This document shows positions 1 to 7,717 of a stretch of 64,000 nucleotides of DNA, in pieces. The position numbers and the translations under genes are program-made. The notes below the pieces were generated by a model, which was not told the DNA's origin, searched no databases, and worked only from the letters and a program-made list of their open reading frames with translations. The DNA lies in contig NZ_NTGE01000116.1 of the NCBI RefSeq assembly GCF_002291145.1, positions 1 through 64,000 on the forward strand, given 5' to 3'. This stretch comes from Streptomyces sp. SA15. Lineage in GTDB: Bacteria > Actinomycetota > Actinomycetes > Streptomycetales > Streptomycetaceae. How positions within the stretch are numbered: the first letter of the stretch is position 1; each line of letters starts with the position of its first letter.

Positions 1-1317
1 GTGGACGCGGTTACCCGTTACTACGTCGAGGAACGCCACGGAGTGATTCCGTTCCTGGAGGAGCTTCGCTCTTCGCTCAAGGACGGGTCCTTCGCCGCGC
101 TGCCGGTCAAACAAGCGGTGATTCCCAAGAAGAACGGCAGAGTCCGTTACCTGGGCATCCCAACCCTGCGGGACCGCGTCGCGCAGATGGCCCTCAAGCT
201 GGTCCTGGAGCCGATTTTCGAGGCCGACTTCTACCCGTCCAGTTACGGGTATCGGCCCGGACGTCGGGCCCAGGATGCCATCGCCGAGATCCACCGCTTC
301 ACCCGCAAGCCGTCGACCTACGACTGGGGCATCGAGGGCGACATCAAGGCTTGCTTCGACAACGTCGATCACCACGTCCTGATGGACCTGGTGGCCGAAC
401 GCATCAAGGACCGCAAGGTCCTGCGGCTGGTCAGCGCATTTCTGCGGGCCGGAGTTGTCGAACTGCACGGCGGATTCGCGGAGACCCTCACGGGCACCCC
501 GCAAGGAGGAGTCGCCTCTCCGCTGCTGGCCAACATCTATCTTTCCGTCCTGGACCGGCATTTCTCGCGGATCTGGGACACCGAGATGAGCCCCGGGTGG
601 CGCAGGCTAGCCCGGCGGCGCAAGGGGCTACCGAACTACCGTCTGGTGCGATACGCCGACGATTTCGTCGTGCTGGTGCACGGCACCAAGTCCGAGGCCG
701 AAACGCTCAAGGTGGAGATCGGTGAGCTGCTGGCAAGCAAGCTGAAGATGACCCTCTCGGTCGAGAAGACCCACATCACCCACATCGACGACGGTTTCGT
801 ATTCCTGGGCTTCCACATCCAGCGCAGGCCCTGGTCCGACGGTCGTCGCGTCGTGCTCACCATTCCGTCCAAGCCCGCCTTGGCCTCGGTGATGCACAAG
901 ATCAAGAAACTGACGGGGCGAAGTACCACCTCGCACTCGTTGGAGGAGGTGCTGCGGGCGGTCAACCCGGTCCTGCGGGGCTGGGCTGCCTACTTCCGCT
1001 ACGGCGCGTCCAAAAGAACGTTCTCCTACCTCGGCTGGTACGCGTGGTGGAGACTGCTTCTCTGGATTCGCTACAAACACCCCCACCTGACCTGGAAACA
1101 GCTGCGGCGCCGCTACTACGGGGCGGACCGCATCACCGAGGGCGGAATCGTCCTCTACAACCCGGCGAAGATGCGGGTCCAGCGCTACCAGTTTCGGGGA
1201 GCGCAGATCAGCACGCCCTACAACATCGACGAGGTCGATCCCGACGGAGCACGCTTCCGCCGGACGAACCACGACGATGTGGCCTTCGTCGGCCAGGTCA
1301 GCGAATACCTCGCCTGA
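1..1317 (+). CDS. ltrA: Group II intron reverse transcriptase/maturase, 5' end cut by window
   Basis: This is the intron-encoded protein that splices a group II intron and reverse-transcribes it into new DNA sites. The RT palm is visible with YADD near residues 218-221, the TPQGG motif near 169 and SYGYRPGR near 81. The maturase-type thumb (around FLGFHIQRR and the RGWAAYFRYG segment) follows. The reading frame is already open at base 1 and starts at the segment that normally follows an N-terminal stretch, so I infer that roughly 50-80 residues lie outside the window. No HNH endonuclease domain is seen at the C-terminus. The intron's domain V lies just downstream, and the interrupted host gene is an istB. 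Family assignment is secure; the true start is unseen. Confidence 0.93.
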   Translation: MDAVTRYYVEERHGVIPFLEELRSSLKDGSFAALPVKQAVIPKKNGRVRYLGIPTLRDRVAQMALKLVLEPIFEADFYPSSYGYRPGRRAQDAIAEIHRFTRKPSTYDWGIEGDIKACFDNVDHHVLMDLVAERIKDRKVLRLVSAFLRAGVVELHGGFAETLTGTPQGGVASPLLANIYLSVLDRHFSRIWDTEMSPGWRRLARRRKGLPNYRLVRYADDFVVLVHGTKSEAETLKVEIGELLASKLKMTLSVEKTHITHIDDGFVFLGFHIQRRPWSDGRRVVLTIPSKPALASVMHKIKKLTGRSTTSHSLEEVLRAVNPVLRGWAAYFRYGASKRTFSYLGWYAWWRLLLWIRYKHPHLTWKQLRRRYYGADRITEGGIVLYNPAKMRVQRYQFRGAQISTPYNIDEVDPDGARFRRTNHDDVAFVGQVSEYLA

Positions 1318-1335
1318 TCCAGCGGATCACGTGGA

Positions 1336-1370
1336 GAGCCGGATGCCCGGCCAACGGGCACGTCCGGTTC
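1336..1370 (+). ncRNA. Group II intron domain V hairpin
   Basis: A 35-nt hairpin follows the maturase stop by about 18 bases. It begins GAGCCGGA and ends TCCGGTTC, with an internal CCG/CGG helix and a GCCAA-type loop, and carries the AGC catalytic triad at 1337-1339. This matches the domain V consensus of bacterial group II introns. The remaining intron tail (domain VI and 3' end) must lie between here and about 1433, where the interrupted istB reading resumes. The exact splice site was not resolved. Confidence 0.85.
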
Positions 1371-1433
1371 GGCGGGCGGGGACGGGAAAACCGGCACCGG
1401 AAACGGTGCACGGCGTCCCGTCCCCGACCCAAC

Positions 1434-1684
1434 ACATGGAGCTGGACCGCAGAGGCGCTGAACTGCTGTTTCAAGTGCTGACGGAGCGGGAGGAAAAGAA
1501 CAGCGTCGCCATCGCCTCCAACGAGTCGTTCGGCGGGTGGACCAAAACATTCACCGATCCACGGCTCTGCGCGGCCATCGTCGACCGACTCACCTTCGGC
1601 GGGAACATCATCGAAACCGGCACCGAGTCCTATCGGCTCGCCAGCACTCGGGCGGCCCGAGCACGGGACACTGCCGCGGGCTGA
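1434..1684 (+). pseudogene. istB: IS21-type helper ATPase IstB, C-terminal exon interrupted by the group II intron
   Basis: The translated segment starts MELDRRGAELLFQVLTEREE and continues with conserved IstB C-terminal blocks (SFGGWTKTFTDPRL, IVDRLTF, the GTESYRL end). IstB is the AAA+ ATPase that assists the IS21 transposase IstA. Only about the last 80 residues of a roughly 250-residue protein are here. The rest would lie 5' of the intron, outside the window. The intron therefore sits inside the transposon gene. If the intron splices, IstB could still be made from the joined exons, so the gene is interrupted but not necessarily dead. Confidence 0.85.
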
Positions 1685-1789
1685 CCAGCCAGATTCCCAT
1701 CATCACCCGACGATGACCACTCACGTCGGGTCAGCCCCGGGCCACGTCGGACACTGGTCCGGGGCCGGGCTGGAGGCCACGACATCGTG

Positions 1790-2455
1790 TCACGCTGTCC
1801 CGCAGCGACTGCGGAGGAGTTCCACACCGTCGCCTTCGAGATCGTCGCAGTACGTCGCGCGCCCAGTCATGGCCATTACCAGGGCCAAGGTGCGGCCGGA
1901 CACGACAGGCCCGGAACCGGTCGCGAACGGGCCGTCATCCGCTACAAGTCTCAGGCCACCGATGCGTCCCTTGGCAACGACCACGAGGTCTGAGCCCTGG
2001 TAGTACTCGGCCGTCTCCGTGACGACCCCGATCGGGTAGTCGCGGCGGATGCCCAGCGGGCGCCGGATGTCTTCTCCATGCACGATCGTCTCGCCCAACA
2101 TGGCGATGGCAGGCAAGGGAGGCTTGGTCGTGCTCGGGACGATGCGCCGGAAACGTTCAAGGGTCTCGCCCGGGGTCGCGCCGAGCTGCTCGGCCAGCCG
2201 CATGGCCACCTGCTTGTCGAAGTCGAACCGGCAGCGGATCACACCCGCCAGCCAGCTCACGGTGTTGAGACTTGCGCCCGCGGTCAGGTGCGCCAGCACC
2301 TCACGCACCGTCAAACCGGCGCAAAGCGATGGCGCTGCCCACTGCTCGTCCGTCAGATCTGTGAGATCGGCCGCCAGCGCCGCTCGCTCGGTGCGGATCA
2401 AGGGCCAGACTCCGGTCTCGCGATTGCGGTCTGCTGTCAGTGCCGGATCAGTCAT
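1790..2455 (-). CDS. Maleylpyruvate isomerase / mycothiol-dependent enzyme family protein (DinB-like)
   Basis: A 221-residue protein of the DinB/MDMPI superfamily, small helical metalloenzymes of actinobacteria that often use mycothiol as cofactor. The N-terminal helix region (ERAALAADL, TDEQWAAPSLCAGLTVREVLAHL) carries the usual helix with its first metal-binding His in VLAHLT. A second His occurs in the HGEDIRRPLGI segment. Length is typical. It starts at ATG and reads away from the Ubl-E2 gene. The substrate cannot be deduced, and most family members are annotated only to superfamily. It looks intact although it lies between an istB remnant and an unassigned intergenic region. Confidence 0.85.
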   Translation of the reverse strand: MTDPALTADRNRETGVWPLIRTERAALAADLTDLTDEQWAAPSLCAGLTVREVLAHLTAGASLNTVSWLAGVIRCRFDFDKQVAMRLAEQLGATPGETLERFRRIVPSTTKPPLPAIAMLGETIVHGEDIRRPLGIRRDYPIGVVTETAEYYQGSDLVVVAKGRIGGLRLVADDGPFATGSGPVVSGRTLALVMAMTGRATYCDDLEGDGVELLRSRCGTA

Positions 2456-2799
2456 TTGGGCTGGACTCCTGTCAAGGATCGTGATCTGCGTTGCCCCCGG
2501 CCCGAACAGTGGGCGTCCGGCAGGGGCGTTCCCAAAGGAGACTCTTGCTCAGGAGCAAAGTCATCGCCCGTGAGCGATCCTTTTTTCAGGCGCCTGAACC
2601 CGGATTGCACGCGCACCGGCAGCCACCGCAGTTGGCGCGCCAAGCTCACCAGCGGCTGCCCAGCGTTGCCAGTTCTCATCGACATTTTGGAGCCGTCTGA
2701 TCGCTAAGTGCTACCCAAAACCATCGACAAACGTTGCCCGCTCCCGCTTACGCAACCACCCATCCGTCGCCCCGCCCGCTGGCGGGGCAGGAATACCCC
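2456..2799. other. Intergenic region, no convincing gene
   Basis: This stretch separates the minus-strand MDMPI-type gene from the plus-strand Ubl-E2 gene and should hold both promoters. The short open frames in it have no recognisable motifs. The only structural signal seen is a small hairpin followed by six T residues, listed separately. Confidence 0.5.
2563..2586 (+). terminator. Possible short Rho-independent terminator
   Basis: ATCGC pairs with GCGAT across a six-base loop, followed by CC and six T residues. The stem is only five base pairs, so this is weak. It lies between divergent genes, so its biological target is unclear. Confidence 0.3.
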
Positions 2800-3345
2800 A
2801 TGAGTGCCACGCCCGACCAGGTCAGTCCCATCGACCAGGAGCACCGTCCGCCGCGCACGATGCCGGTGACCATCAACAACCAGACGGTCCAGCTGCCCGA
2901 GCGGGAGATGACCGGCCTGGAGATCAAGCAGGCCGCCGCTGAGCAGGGTCTGCCGATCGACACCGGTTTCCAGCTCTCCGTGAAGCACGGACACCGCTAC
3001 GACGTCGTCGGGGACGCCGTCACCGTCACTGTGGACGGATCCGGCGGCCTCTACGTCGTCATCGACGACCTGCCCGTCGGTCCCGCCTACACCCCCGCGC
3101 GGACCCGGCTCGGCTTCCAGATCTCCGCTGCCTACCCCGACGCGGACATATATCCCCACTACACGGGCACGCTCAGCCGCACCGACGGCCAGCCACATGG
3201 CCAGGCCATCCAGCACGTCACCTGGCAAGGACGCCCGAACGAGCCGGCCCTGCAGATCTCCCGCCGCTCCAACCACCGCGACCCCACGGTCGACACCCCT
3301 GTCAACAGGGCAGTGAGGATCCTGGCATGGCTCACCGCACAGTGA
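2800..3345 (+). CDS. Fused ubiquitin-like / E2-like protein (multiubiquitin-type Ubl plus prokaryotic E2 family)
   Basis: A 181-residue protein with two parts. Residues about 20-85 contain a beta-grasp-type segment (PVTINNQTVQLPEREMTGLE, followed by EIKQAA) like the multiubiquitin domains found in bacterial ubiquitin-like operons. Residues about 90-181 resemble prokaryotic E2/UBC-like proteins (AYPDADIYPHYTGTL, then ALQISRRSNHRDP and a C-terminal helix RAVRILAWL). I see no conserved catalytic Cys: the E2-like half has none, so it may be structural or bind a partner. The ATG at 2800 was chosen because it directly precedes the conserved part and has GGCGGGGCAGG upstream; an in-frame ATG lies at 2734. 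No E1/ThiF or JAB gene is adjacent; an IS630 element begins 26 bp after the stop, so partners may have been lost. Confidence 0.6.
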   Translation: MSATPDQVSPIDQEHRPPRTMPVTINNQTVQLPEREMTGLEIKQAAAEQGLPIDTGFQLSVKHGHRYDVVGDAVTVTVDGSGGLYVVIDDLPVGPAYTPARTRLGFQISAAYPDADIYPHYTGTLSRTDGQPHGQAIQHVTWQGRPNEPALQISRRSNHRDPTVDTPVNRAVRILAWLTAQ

Positions 3346-3368
3346 ACCCACCCGCCGCGGGAGCAAGC

Positions 3369-4465
3369 CTACTGATCTTTTCGGATTGGCTTCGGGTGAT
3401 GCGAGGTGAAGATCAGCCCGGTCTCGGTGAGGCAGCCGTCGATGAGTTCGGGATGGCGCTGGATGTGGGCGAGTCCTCGGTGGAGGGTGCGGGTGAGGTG
3501 TTCGGGATCGGTGAGAGCGGTGTTGGCCATCGGTCCGCGCCGTAACAGCGACCAGATGCCTTCCACGGGATCCAAGTCCGGGATGTAGGAAGGCAATTGG
3601 ATGATTGTGAGCCACTCGTGGCCGGCGGCGTGCGTGCGCATCCCGGCCGTGCGATGGGTGTTCGGATTGTCCCAGACAACAATGATCGGAGCGCCGAGTT
3701 GCAAGTGCGCGCGGACCAGGAGGTCACGGTAGTCCTGCCAGGAGAAACTCTTGCGTGCTCTTTGGAGGAGCGAGTGGAAGCGGGGCCGGTAGATCAGCCG
3801 GGACCGTTCGCCGGGCCGGTGGCAGCACATCGCGGCGATCGAGACCCGTCGCCGGGACCGCCCCCGCACTCTGACCACGGGAGTCTGTCCGCGCCGGCCC
3901 CACGTGCGGGCTCGTGGCGGCGTCATCGCGAACCCGGCCTCGTCCTCGAAGACGATGTAGGCCCCGAGCGCCGCCGCGGTCCTTCCACCTGCGGCCACAC
4001 GTCCTTCTTCCAGAGCTCGACCGCATGGTCGTCGCGTTCCAGCGCGCGACGAGCCGGGCTCTGCCAGGACCAGCCGTGGCGGTGCAGGAGCCGCCACACT
4101 CCCGCGATGGAGCAGCTGATCTGGAACTGGCGGCCGATCACCGTTCTCACGCGTTCCAGAGTCCACCGCTGATCTTCCCAGCCATGTGCGGCCGGCCCCT
4201 TGGCCAGTTCTTCCTCCAGCCTGGCGAACCGTTCGTCCGACAGCTTCGGCAGCTTCGCAGGTCCCTTCGATTTCAGACCCGCCATGCCGCCTTCACGCCA
4301 GTCGTGGCGCCAGCGCTCCACCGAACGCTCGCTCACCCGCAAGTCCTTGGCGATGTCCGACGTTCTGTCACCCCGTGCGAACCTCTCCCCGGCCTCCAGC
4401 CGGAGCCCTTCACGCGCAGCCCGCCGCTCAGCCGTGAGGCCCCCACCATCCGCACACCGCATCAC
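3369..4465 (-). pseudogene. IS630-family transposase, frame change in the middle
   Basis: The N-terminal half (ATG at 4465) carries the helix-turn-helix/winged-helix part (TSDIAKDLRVSERSVERW, RWTLERVRTVIGRQFQ). The C-terminal half carries the DDE catalytic core: Asp in YIVFEDEAGFAM, Asp in IIVVWDNPNTH and Glu in DLDPVEGIW. The halves lie in different frames and join between about 3960 and 4000. All catalytic residues are kept, so the break may be recent, an assembly error, or a programmed frameshift as in several IS630 relatives. I see no clear slippery heptamer, so I call it a pseudogene with moderate certainty. Confidence 0.75.
3372..3401 (+). repeat. IS630 left terminal inverted repeat
   Basis: The core CTTTTCGGATTGGCTTCGGG is identical to the other end read in reverse complement; only three positions of 30 differ. 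TA precedes it at 3370-3371, and the transposase stop codon reads through this TA (CTA on the plus strand). Confidence 0.88.
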
Positions 4466-4494
4466 ACCGGCATACCGCAGGGATCACCCATCGT

Positions 4495-4524
4495 CACCAC
4501 CCGAAGCCAATCCGAAAAGGTCAC
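4495..4524 (-). repeat. IS630 right terminal inverted repeat
   Basis: Reverse complement of the left end, with the shared core CTTTTCGGATTGGCTTCGGG, followed by TA at 4525-4526. Confidence 0.88.
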
Positions 4525-4526
4525 TA

Positions 4527-4740
4527 GTACTCGGCCTGGACCGGCCGACGTCCGGTACCGCCACCATCGGCGGCCGCGCCTACGCGACGCTCGACGAGCC
4601 GCTACGCCACGTCGGCGCCCTGCTCGACGCGCAGGCCGCGCACGGCGCGCGCACCGCACGGGACCATCTGCGCGTGCTCGCCGCGAGCAACCGCCTCCCG
4701 GAGCGCCGCAACGAGACGCTGTGCGGAGCGGTCAATGGGG
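4527..4740 (+). pseudogene. ABC-transporter ATP-binding protein fragment
   Basis: In the plus frame directly after the IS630 end, the translation reads VLGLDRPTSGTATIGGRAYA, then LRHVGALLDAQAAHGARTAR and HLRVLAASNRLP. This is the stretch between Walker A and the helical domain of drug-resistance-type ABC ATPases. The Walker A side is missing to the left of the IS, and homology ends near 4725. Only about 65 residues remain of a roughly 300-residue protein, so it is a relic. An exporter for the cluster product could once have stood here, but that is inference. Confidence 0.7.
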
Positions 4741-4857
4741 CGCCTACCGGAACGGACTTTGATCCGTCGTTTTTGCCGTCGACGACCCGCGTCGTGAGCA
4801 GTTTTGACAGGGTTGCAGCCTGTGGTGATCGGGTGACTGTCGTGCAACGATCAAGTT

Positions 4858-6801
4858 ATGAGGTTCTGCGTACTTGGATCGTTGAGAGTGTCGAACGGGC
4901 AGGGGATAGGGACAATGCTGACTGGACGCAGAGACAGAGCGTTCCTGGCGGAGATGCTGGCCCACGCGGGGCGCGTGGTGTCGATCGACCACCTCGCCGA
5001 GGCGGCATGGCCCGCCCAGGCACCGGTTAATCGGGCCAACGCGGTACATGTCAGGGTGTCGCGCCTCAGATCGCTCTTCCGGTCCATGTCCGACCCGGGC
5101 ACCGTCATGGCGGTGATGTCGACCGAGCCCGGTGCCTACCGACTGTCACCCGACGAAGTCGACGCCGATCAGTTCGAGACGTTATTGGCGGCAGGCATGC
5201 GGGAGCGCGACAAGGGATTCCTCGACAAGGCGGCCGACCTGCTCGATCGCGCCCTGTCGCTCTGGGAAGGAGAGGCGTTCACAGACGTCACAGCGGGTGA
5301 CTGCGTCGCCGCCGAAGCCGATAGGCTGACTGAGCTGCGGTTGGTCGCTCTGGAACAGCACACCGATGTGATGCTGGCCATGGGAGCGCACACGCAGGTG
5401 GTGAGCAGACTTAAGCCCCTCGTCGCGAGGTACCCGCTCCGTGAGACGTTCCACGGCCACCTGATGATGGCCCTCCACCGGTCCAGCCGCTCGGCCGAGG
5501 CCCTCGCGGTCTACGCCGAGCTGTGTTCGAAGCTTGCCGACGAGCTCGGTGCTGAGCCGACTTCCGAACTGCGTGACCTGCATCGGTCCCTTTTGGAGCA
5601 CGACGCGCGGGACAGCGGCACGGCGAACGCGTGGTCGTCGATCACCGTGTCGCGGTCTGGATGGGCGTCCCCGTCGCAACTTCCCGCCGACACTCCTGAT
5701 TTTGTACCGGGTGAGGCCTCCAAGGTCGTTGCTCCCATCTTCACGGCCAGTGACCACACCACCACGACCGTCGCGGCGATCACGGGCCAGGGCGGGGCCG
5801 GAAAGACCACAGTCGCCGTCCACCTCGCGCATCAGCTGCGTTCCTTATTCCCGGACGGACAGCTCTACGTCGATCTGGGCGGCAGCGCCGAGCATCCCAC
5901 GGAGCCCGAGGCGGCACTCGCCCAGATGCTGAGCGCGATGAACCTTCCTCTGTCGGAGCTGCCCGAGGGCCTCACGGCGAAGGCTGCCTGCTTCCGTGAC
6001 GGTCTAAAGGACCGGCGCGTTCTCCTGGTGCTCGACGACGCCGCCGACGAGGCACAGTTGCAGCACCTGCTCCCGGGCAACCCGGAGAGCGGCGTAATCA
6101 TCACCAGCAGGGCACGGCTCACCGGCATGCCTTTCACCTCCCGCATCGAGCTCAACGACATGAGCCAGCACCAGGCCGTGGTGCTTCTCAAGCGCGTCGT
6201 GGGTGCCGCGCGGGTGGACCAAGAACTGGCCGCGGCTCGCGAAGTGGCTCGCCTCTGCTGCTACCTGCCGTTCGCGCTGCGCATCGCCGGGGCCAGGCTT
6301 GCGGCCAAGCCGCACTGGACATTCGGTGATCTCGCCTCCCGTCTGTCCCACTCGCGCTGGCTTCTGGACGAACTCACCCGCGACTCACTCAGCGTCCGCT
6401 CCTGCTTCGCTCCCGCCTATCGTCGCCTGACCGAGGATGAGCGGCGCCTCTTCCGGATGATCGGACTGTCCGGCGTCGGGGTCTTCTCCGCCTTCTCGAC
6501 GACCGCAGTGCAGGACCTCCCGGTGCCTGACAGCGCTGAGGCGCTGGAACGGCTGGTGGACAGCCGGTTACTCAAGGTGGTCGACAGGGATCCGCTGATG
6601 TTCCGGATGCTCGGTCTGGCGGCTGCTTTTGCCAGGGAAGTGGCAGAGGCGGACGCGTCGGACACCGAACGGGAGGCGGCGCAGCGCCTACGGCGCCTTC
6701 AGGATCAACGAGCGGCGCTTTTGGATGTCGGCATCGTGGGACCACTGGGAGCGGGGGACACGAAACCGCGGGTGCGCAGCCGTCTCCGAGGGAGCATCTG
6801 A
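4858..6801 (+). CDS. AfsR/SARP-family transcriptional activator with NB-ARC ATPase domain
   Basis: Likely pathway-specific activator. Residues 1-95 form the OmpR-like winged-helix DNA-binding domain (VVSIDHLAEAAWP, NAVHVRVSRLRSLF), about 100-250 the bacterial transcriptional activation domain (ADQFETLLAAG, FHGHLMMALHRSSRSAEALA), and about 285-560 an NB-ARC module with Walker A GQGGAGKTT and Walker B-like RVLLVLDDAAD. No TPR sensor follows. The C-terminus ends in sequence resembling no family member, a few bases before an IS110 remnant, so the 3' end may be truncated. Three in-frame TTA codons (5182, 5845, 6568) imply dependence on the bldA leucyl tRNA. It precedes the NRPS operon in the same orientation, separated by IS debris. 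Confidence 0.9.
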   Translation: MRFCVLGSLRVSNGQGIGTMLTGRRDRAFLAEMLAHAGRVVSIDHLAEAAWPAQAPVNRANAVHVRVSRLRSLFRSMSDPGTVMAVMSTEPGAYRLSPDEVDADQFETLLAAGMRERDKGFLDKAADLLDRALSLWEGEAFTDVTAGDCVAAEADRLTELRLVALEQHTDVMLAMGAHTQVVSRLKPLVARYPLRETFHGHLMMALHRSSRSAEALAVYAELCSKLADELGAEPTSELRDLHRSLLEHDARDSGTANAWSSITVSRSGWASPSQLPADTPDFVPGEASKVVAPIFTASDHTTTTVAAITGQGGAGKTTVAVHLAHQLRSLFPDGQLYVDLGGSAEHPTEPEAALAQMLSAMNLPLSELPEGLTAKAACFRDGLKDRRVLLVLDDAADEAQLQHLLPGNPESGVIITSRARLTGMPFTSRIELNDMSQHQAVVLLKRVVGAARVDQELAAAREVARLCCYLPFALRIAGARLAAKPHWTFGDLASRLSHSRWLLDELTRDSLSVRSCFAPAYRRLTEDERRLFRMIGLSGVGVFSAFSTTAVQDLPVPDSAEALERLVDSRLLKVVDRDPLMFRMLGLAAAFAREVAEADASDTEREAAQRLRRLQDQRAALLDVGIVGPLGAGDTKPRVRSRLRGSI

Positions 6802-6837
6802 TCCTGCGTGAGTCATGTCCACGGACGTGGTGTACGG

Positions 6838-7158
6838 CTGAGGGGGCAAGACCCCGGCAACAGCTATCTGGCCTGCCCCCTGGGCAACGCCGTCGTCGCC
6901 GCCCGCATCGACACCTTCCTGGGCGAGCGCTACCGGCGCATCGCCCGCCGCTGCGGCAAGAAGAAAGCCGTCGTCGCCATCGGCCGCTCCCTCCTCGTGA
7001 TCACCTGGCACCTGCTGTCCGACCCTGACGCCCGTTACCACGACCTCGGCTCCGGCTTCTACGACCAGCGCATCAGCCCCGAACGCAAGATACGCACCGC
7101 CAGCCGGCAACTGACCGCCCTCGGCTACACAGTCACCCTCCAACCCACCCCAGCCTGA
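6838..7158 (+). pseudogene. IS110-family transposase, C-terminal fragment
   Basis: About 105 residues match the C-terminal part of IS110 transposases (GNSYLACPLGNAV, RYRRIARRCGKKKAVVAIG, ITWHLLSDPDARYHDLGSGF, LTALGYTVTL). The N-terminal RuvC-like catalytic half is absent and there is no proper start. It abuts the 3' end of the AfsR-like gene and is followed directly by an IS3 remnant on the other strand. Confidence 0.82.
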
Positions 7159-7226
7159 GCCACCCCACCCCGCCAGCCCTCCGACCATCCCAAGTCCCAG
7201 GGCCACCCCCGCACGCCCCCCACAAC

Positions 7227-7532
7227 CGGAGATTTTCGGATGAGGGCATCACGTTCCATGGCCGGCTCCTTGTTGTCCTTCAGCACCGCGTTCTCTCGTC
7301 GCAGCCGGGCGATCTCCTCATCCACGTCGGCTGGCTTGCCCTTCTCGCCTCGCTTGGCCCGTGACACCCAACTCGCGAGCGTCGCCTCGTTGATCCCCAG
7401 GTCATCGGCAACCTCGGAGATCGGATTCCCCGTCTCGGTCACGATCCCTACAGCCCTCTCACGAAACTCCGACTTGGACACCCGACGCTTCTCTGCCGTG
7501 ACTCTCAGCTCCCCTGCAGTCACGGACTCCAC
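7227..7532 (-). pseudogene. IS3-family OrfA (helix-turn-helix) fragment
   Basis: The frame from ATG 7532 encodes an OrfA-type HTH (EFRERAVGIVTETGNPISEV, DLGINEATLASWV) and the leucine-zipper-like stretch (IARLRRENAVLK). It then departs from the family and runs into unrelated sequence near the IS110 remnant. No orfB (integrase core) is present. It is a relic lying between the regulator and the biosynthetic operon. Confidence 0.75.
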
Positions 7533-7717
7533 GCTACGAGGGGGGACTCACAGGCCCCTGCCTTCCGGCCCAGCAGAGCGGAGGCAAGCCGACTGAAAGG
7601 GAAATGAAACCGGAACTGAAGAGGTGGTTGGCATGATTCAGGCTGAGCCAGATGGGGGATGTCGCGGCGCAGGGTTGCTGACCCTTGCCGACGACTTGAG
7701 AAAGTCTGACGGGGGCC

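Larger units (their letters stand above)
3372..4524 (-). mobile_element. IS630-family insertion sequence with intact ends
   Basis: The element is bounded by near-perfect 30-bp terminal inverted repeats and flanked on both sides by TA, the target duplication typical of IS630/Tc1-like elements. It contains one transposase coding region on the minus strand that is split by a frame change near 3975. Length (about 1.15 kb) fits the family. It separates the Ubl-E2 gene from an ABC-transporter fragment. Confidence 0.88.
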
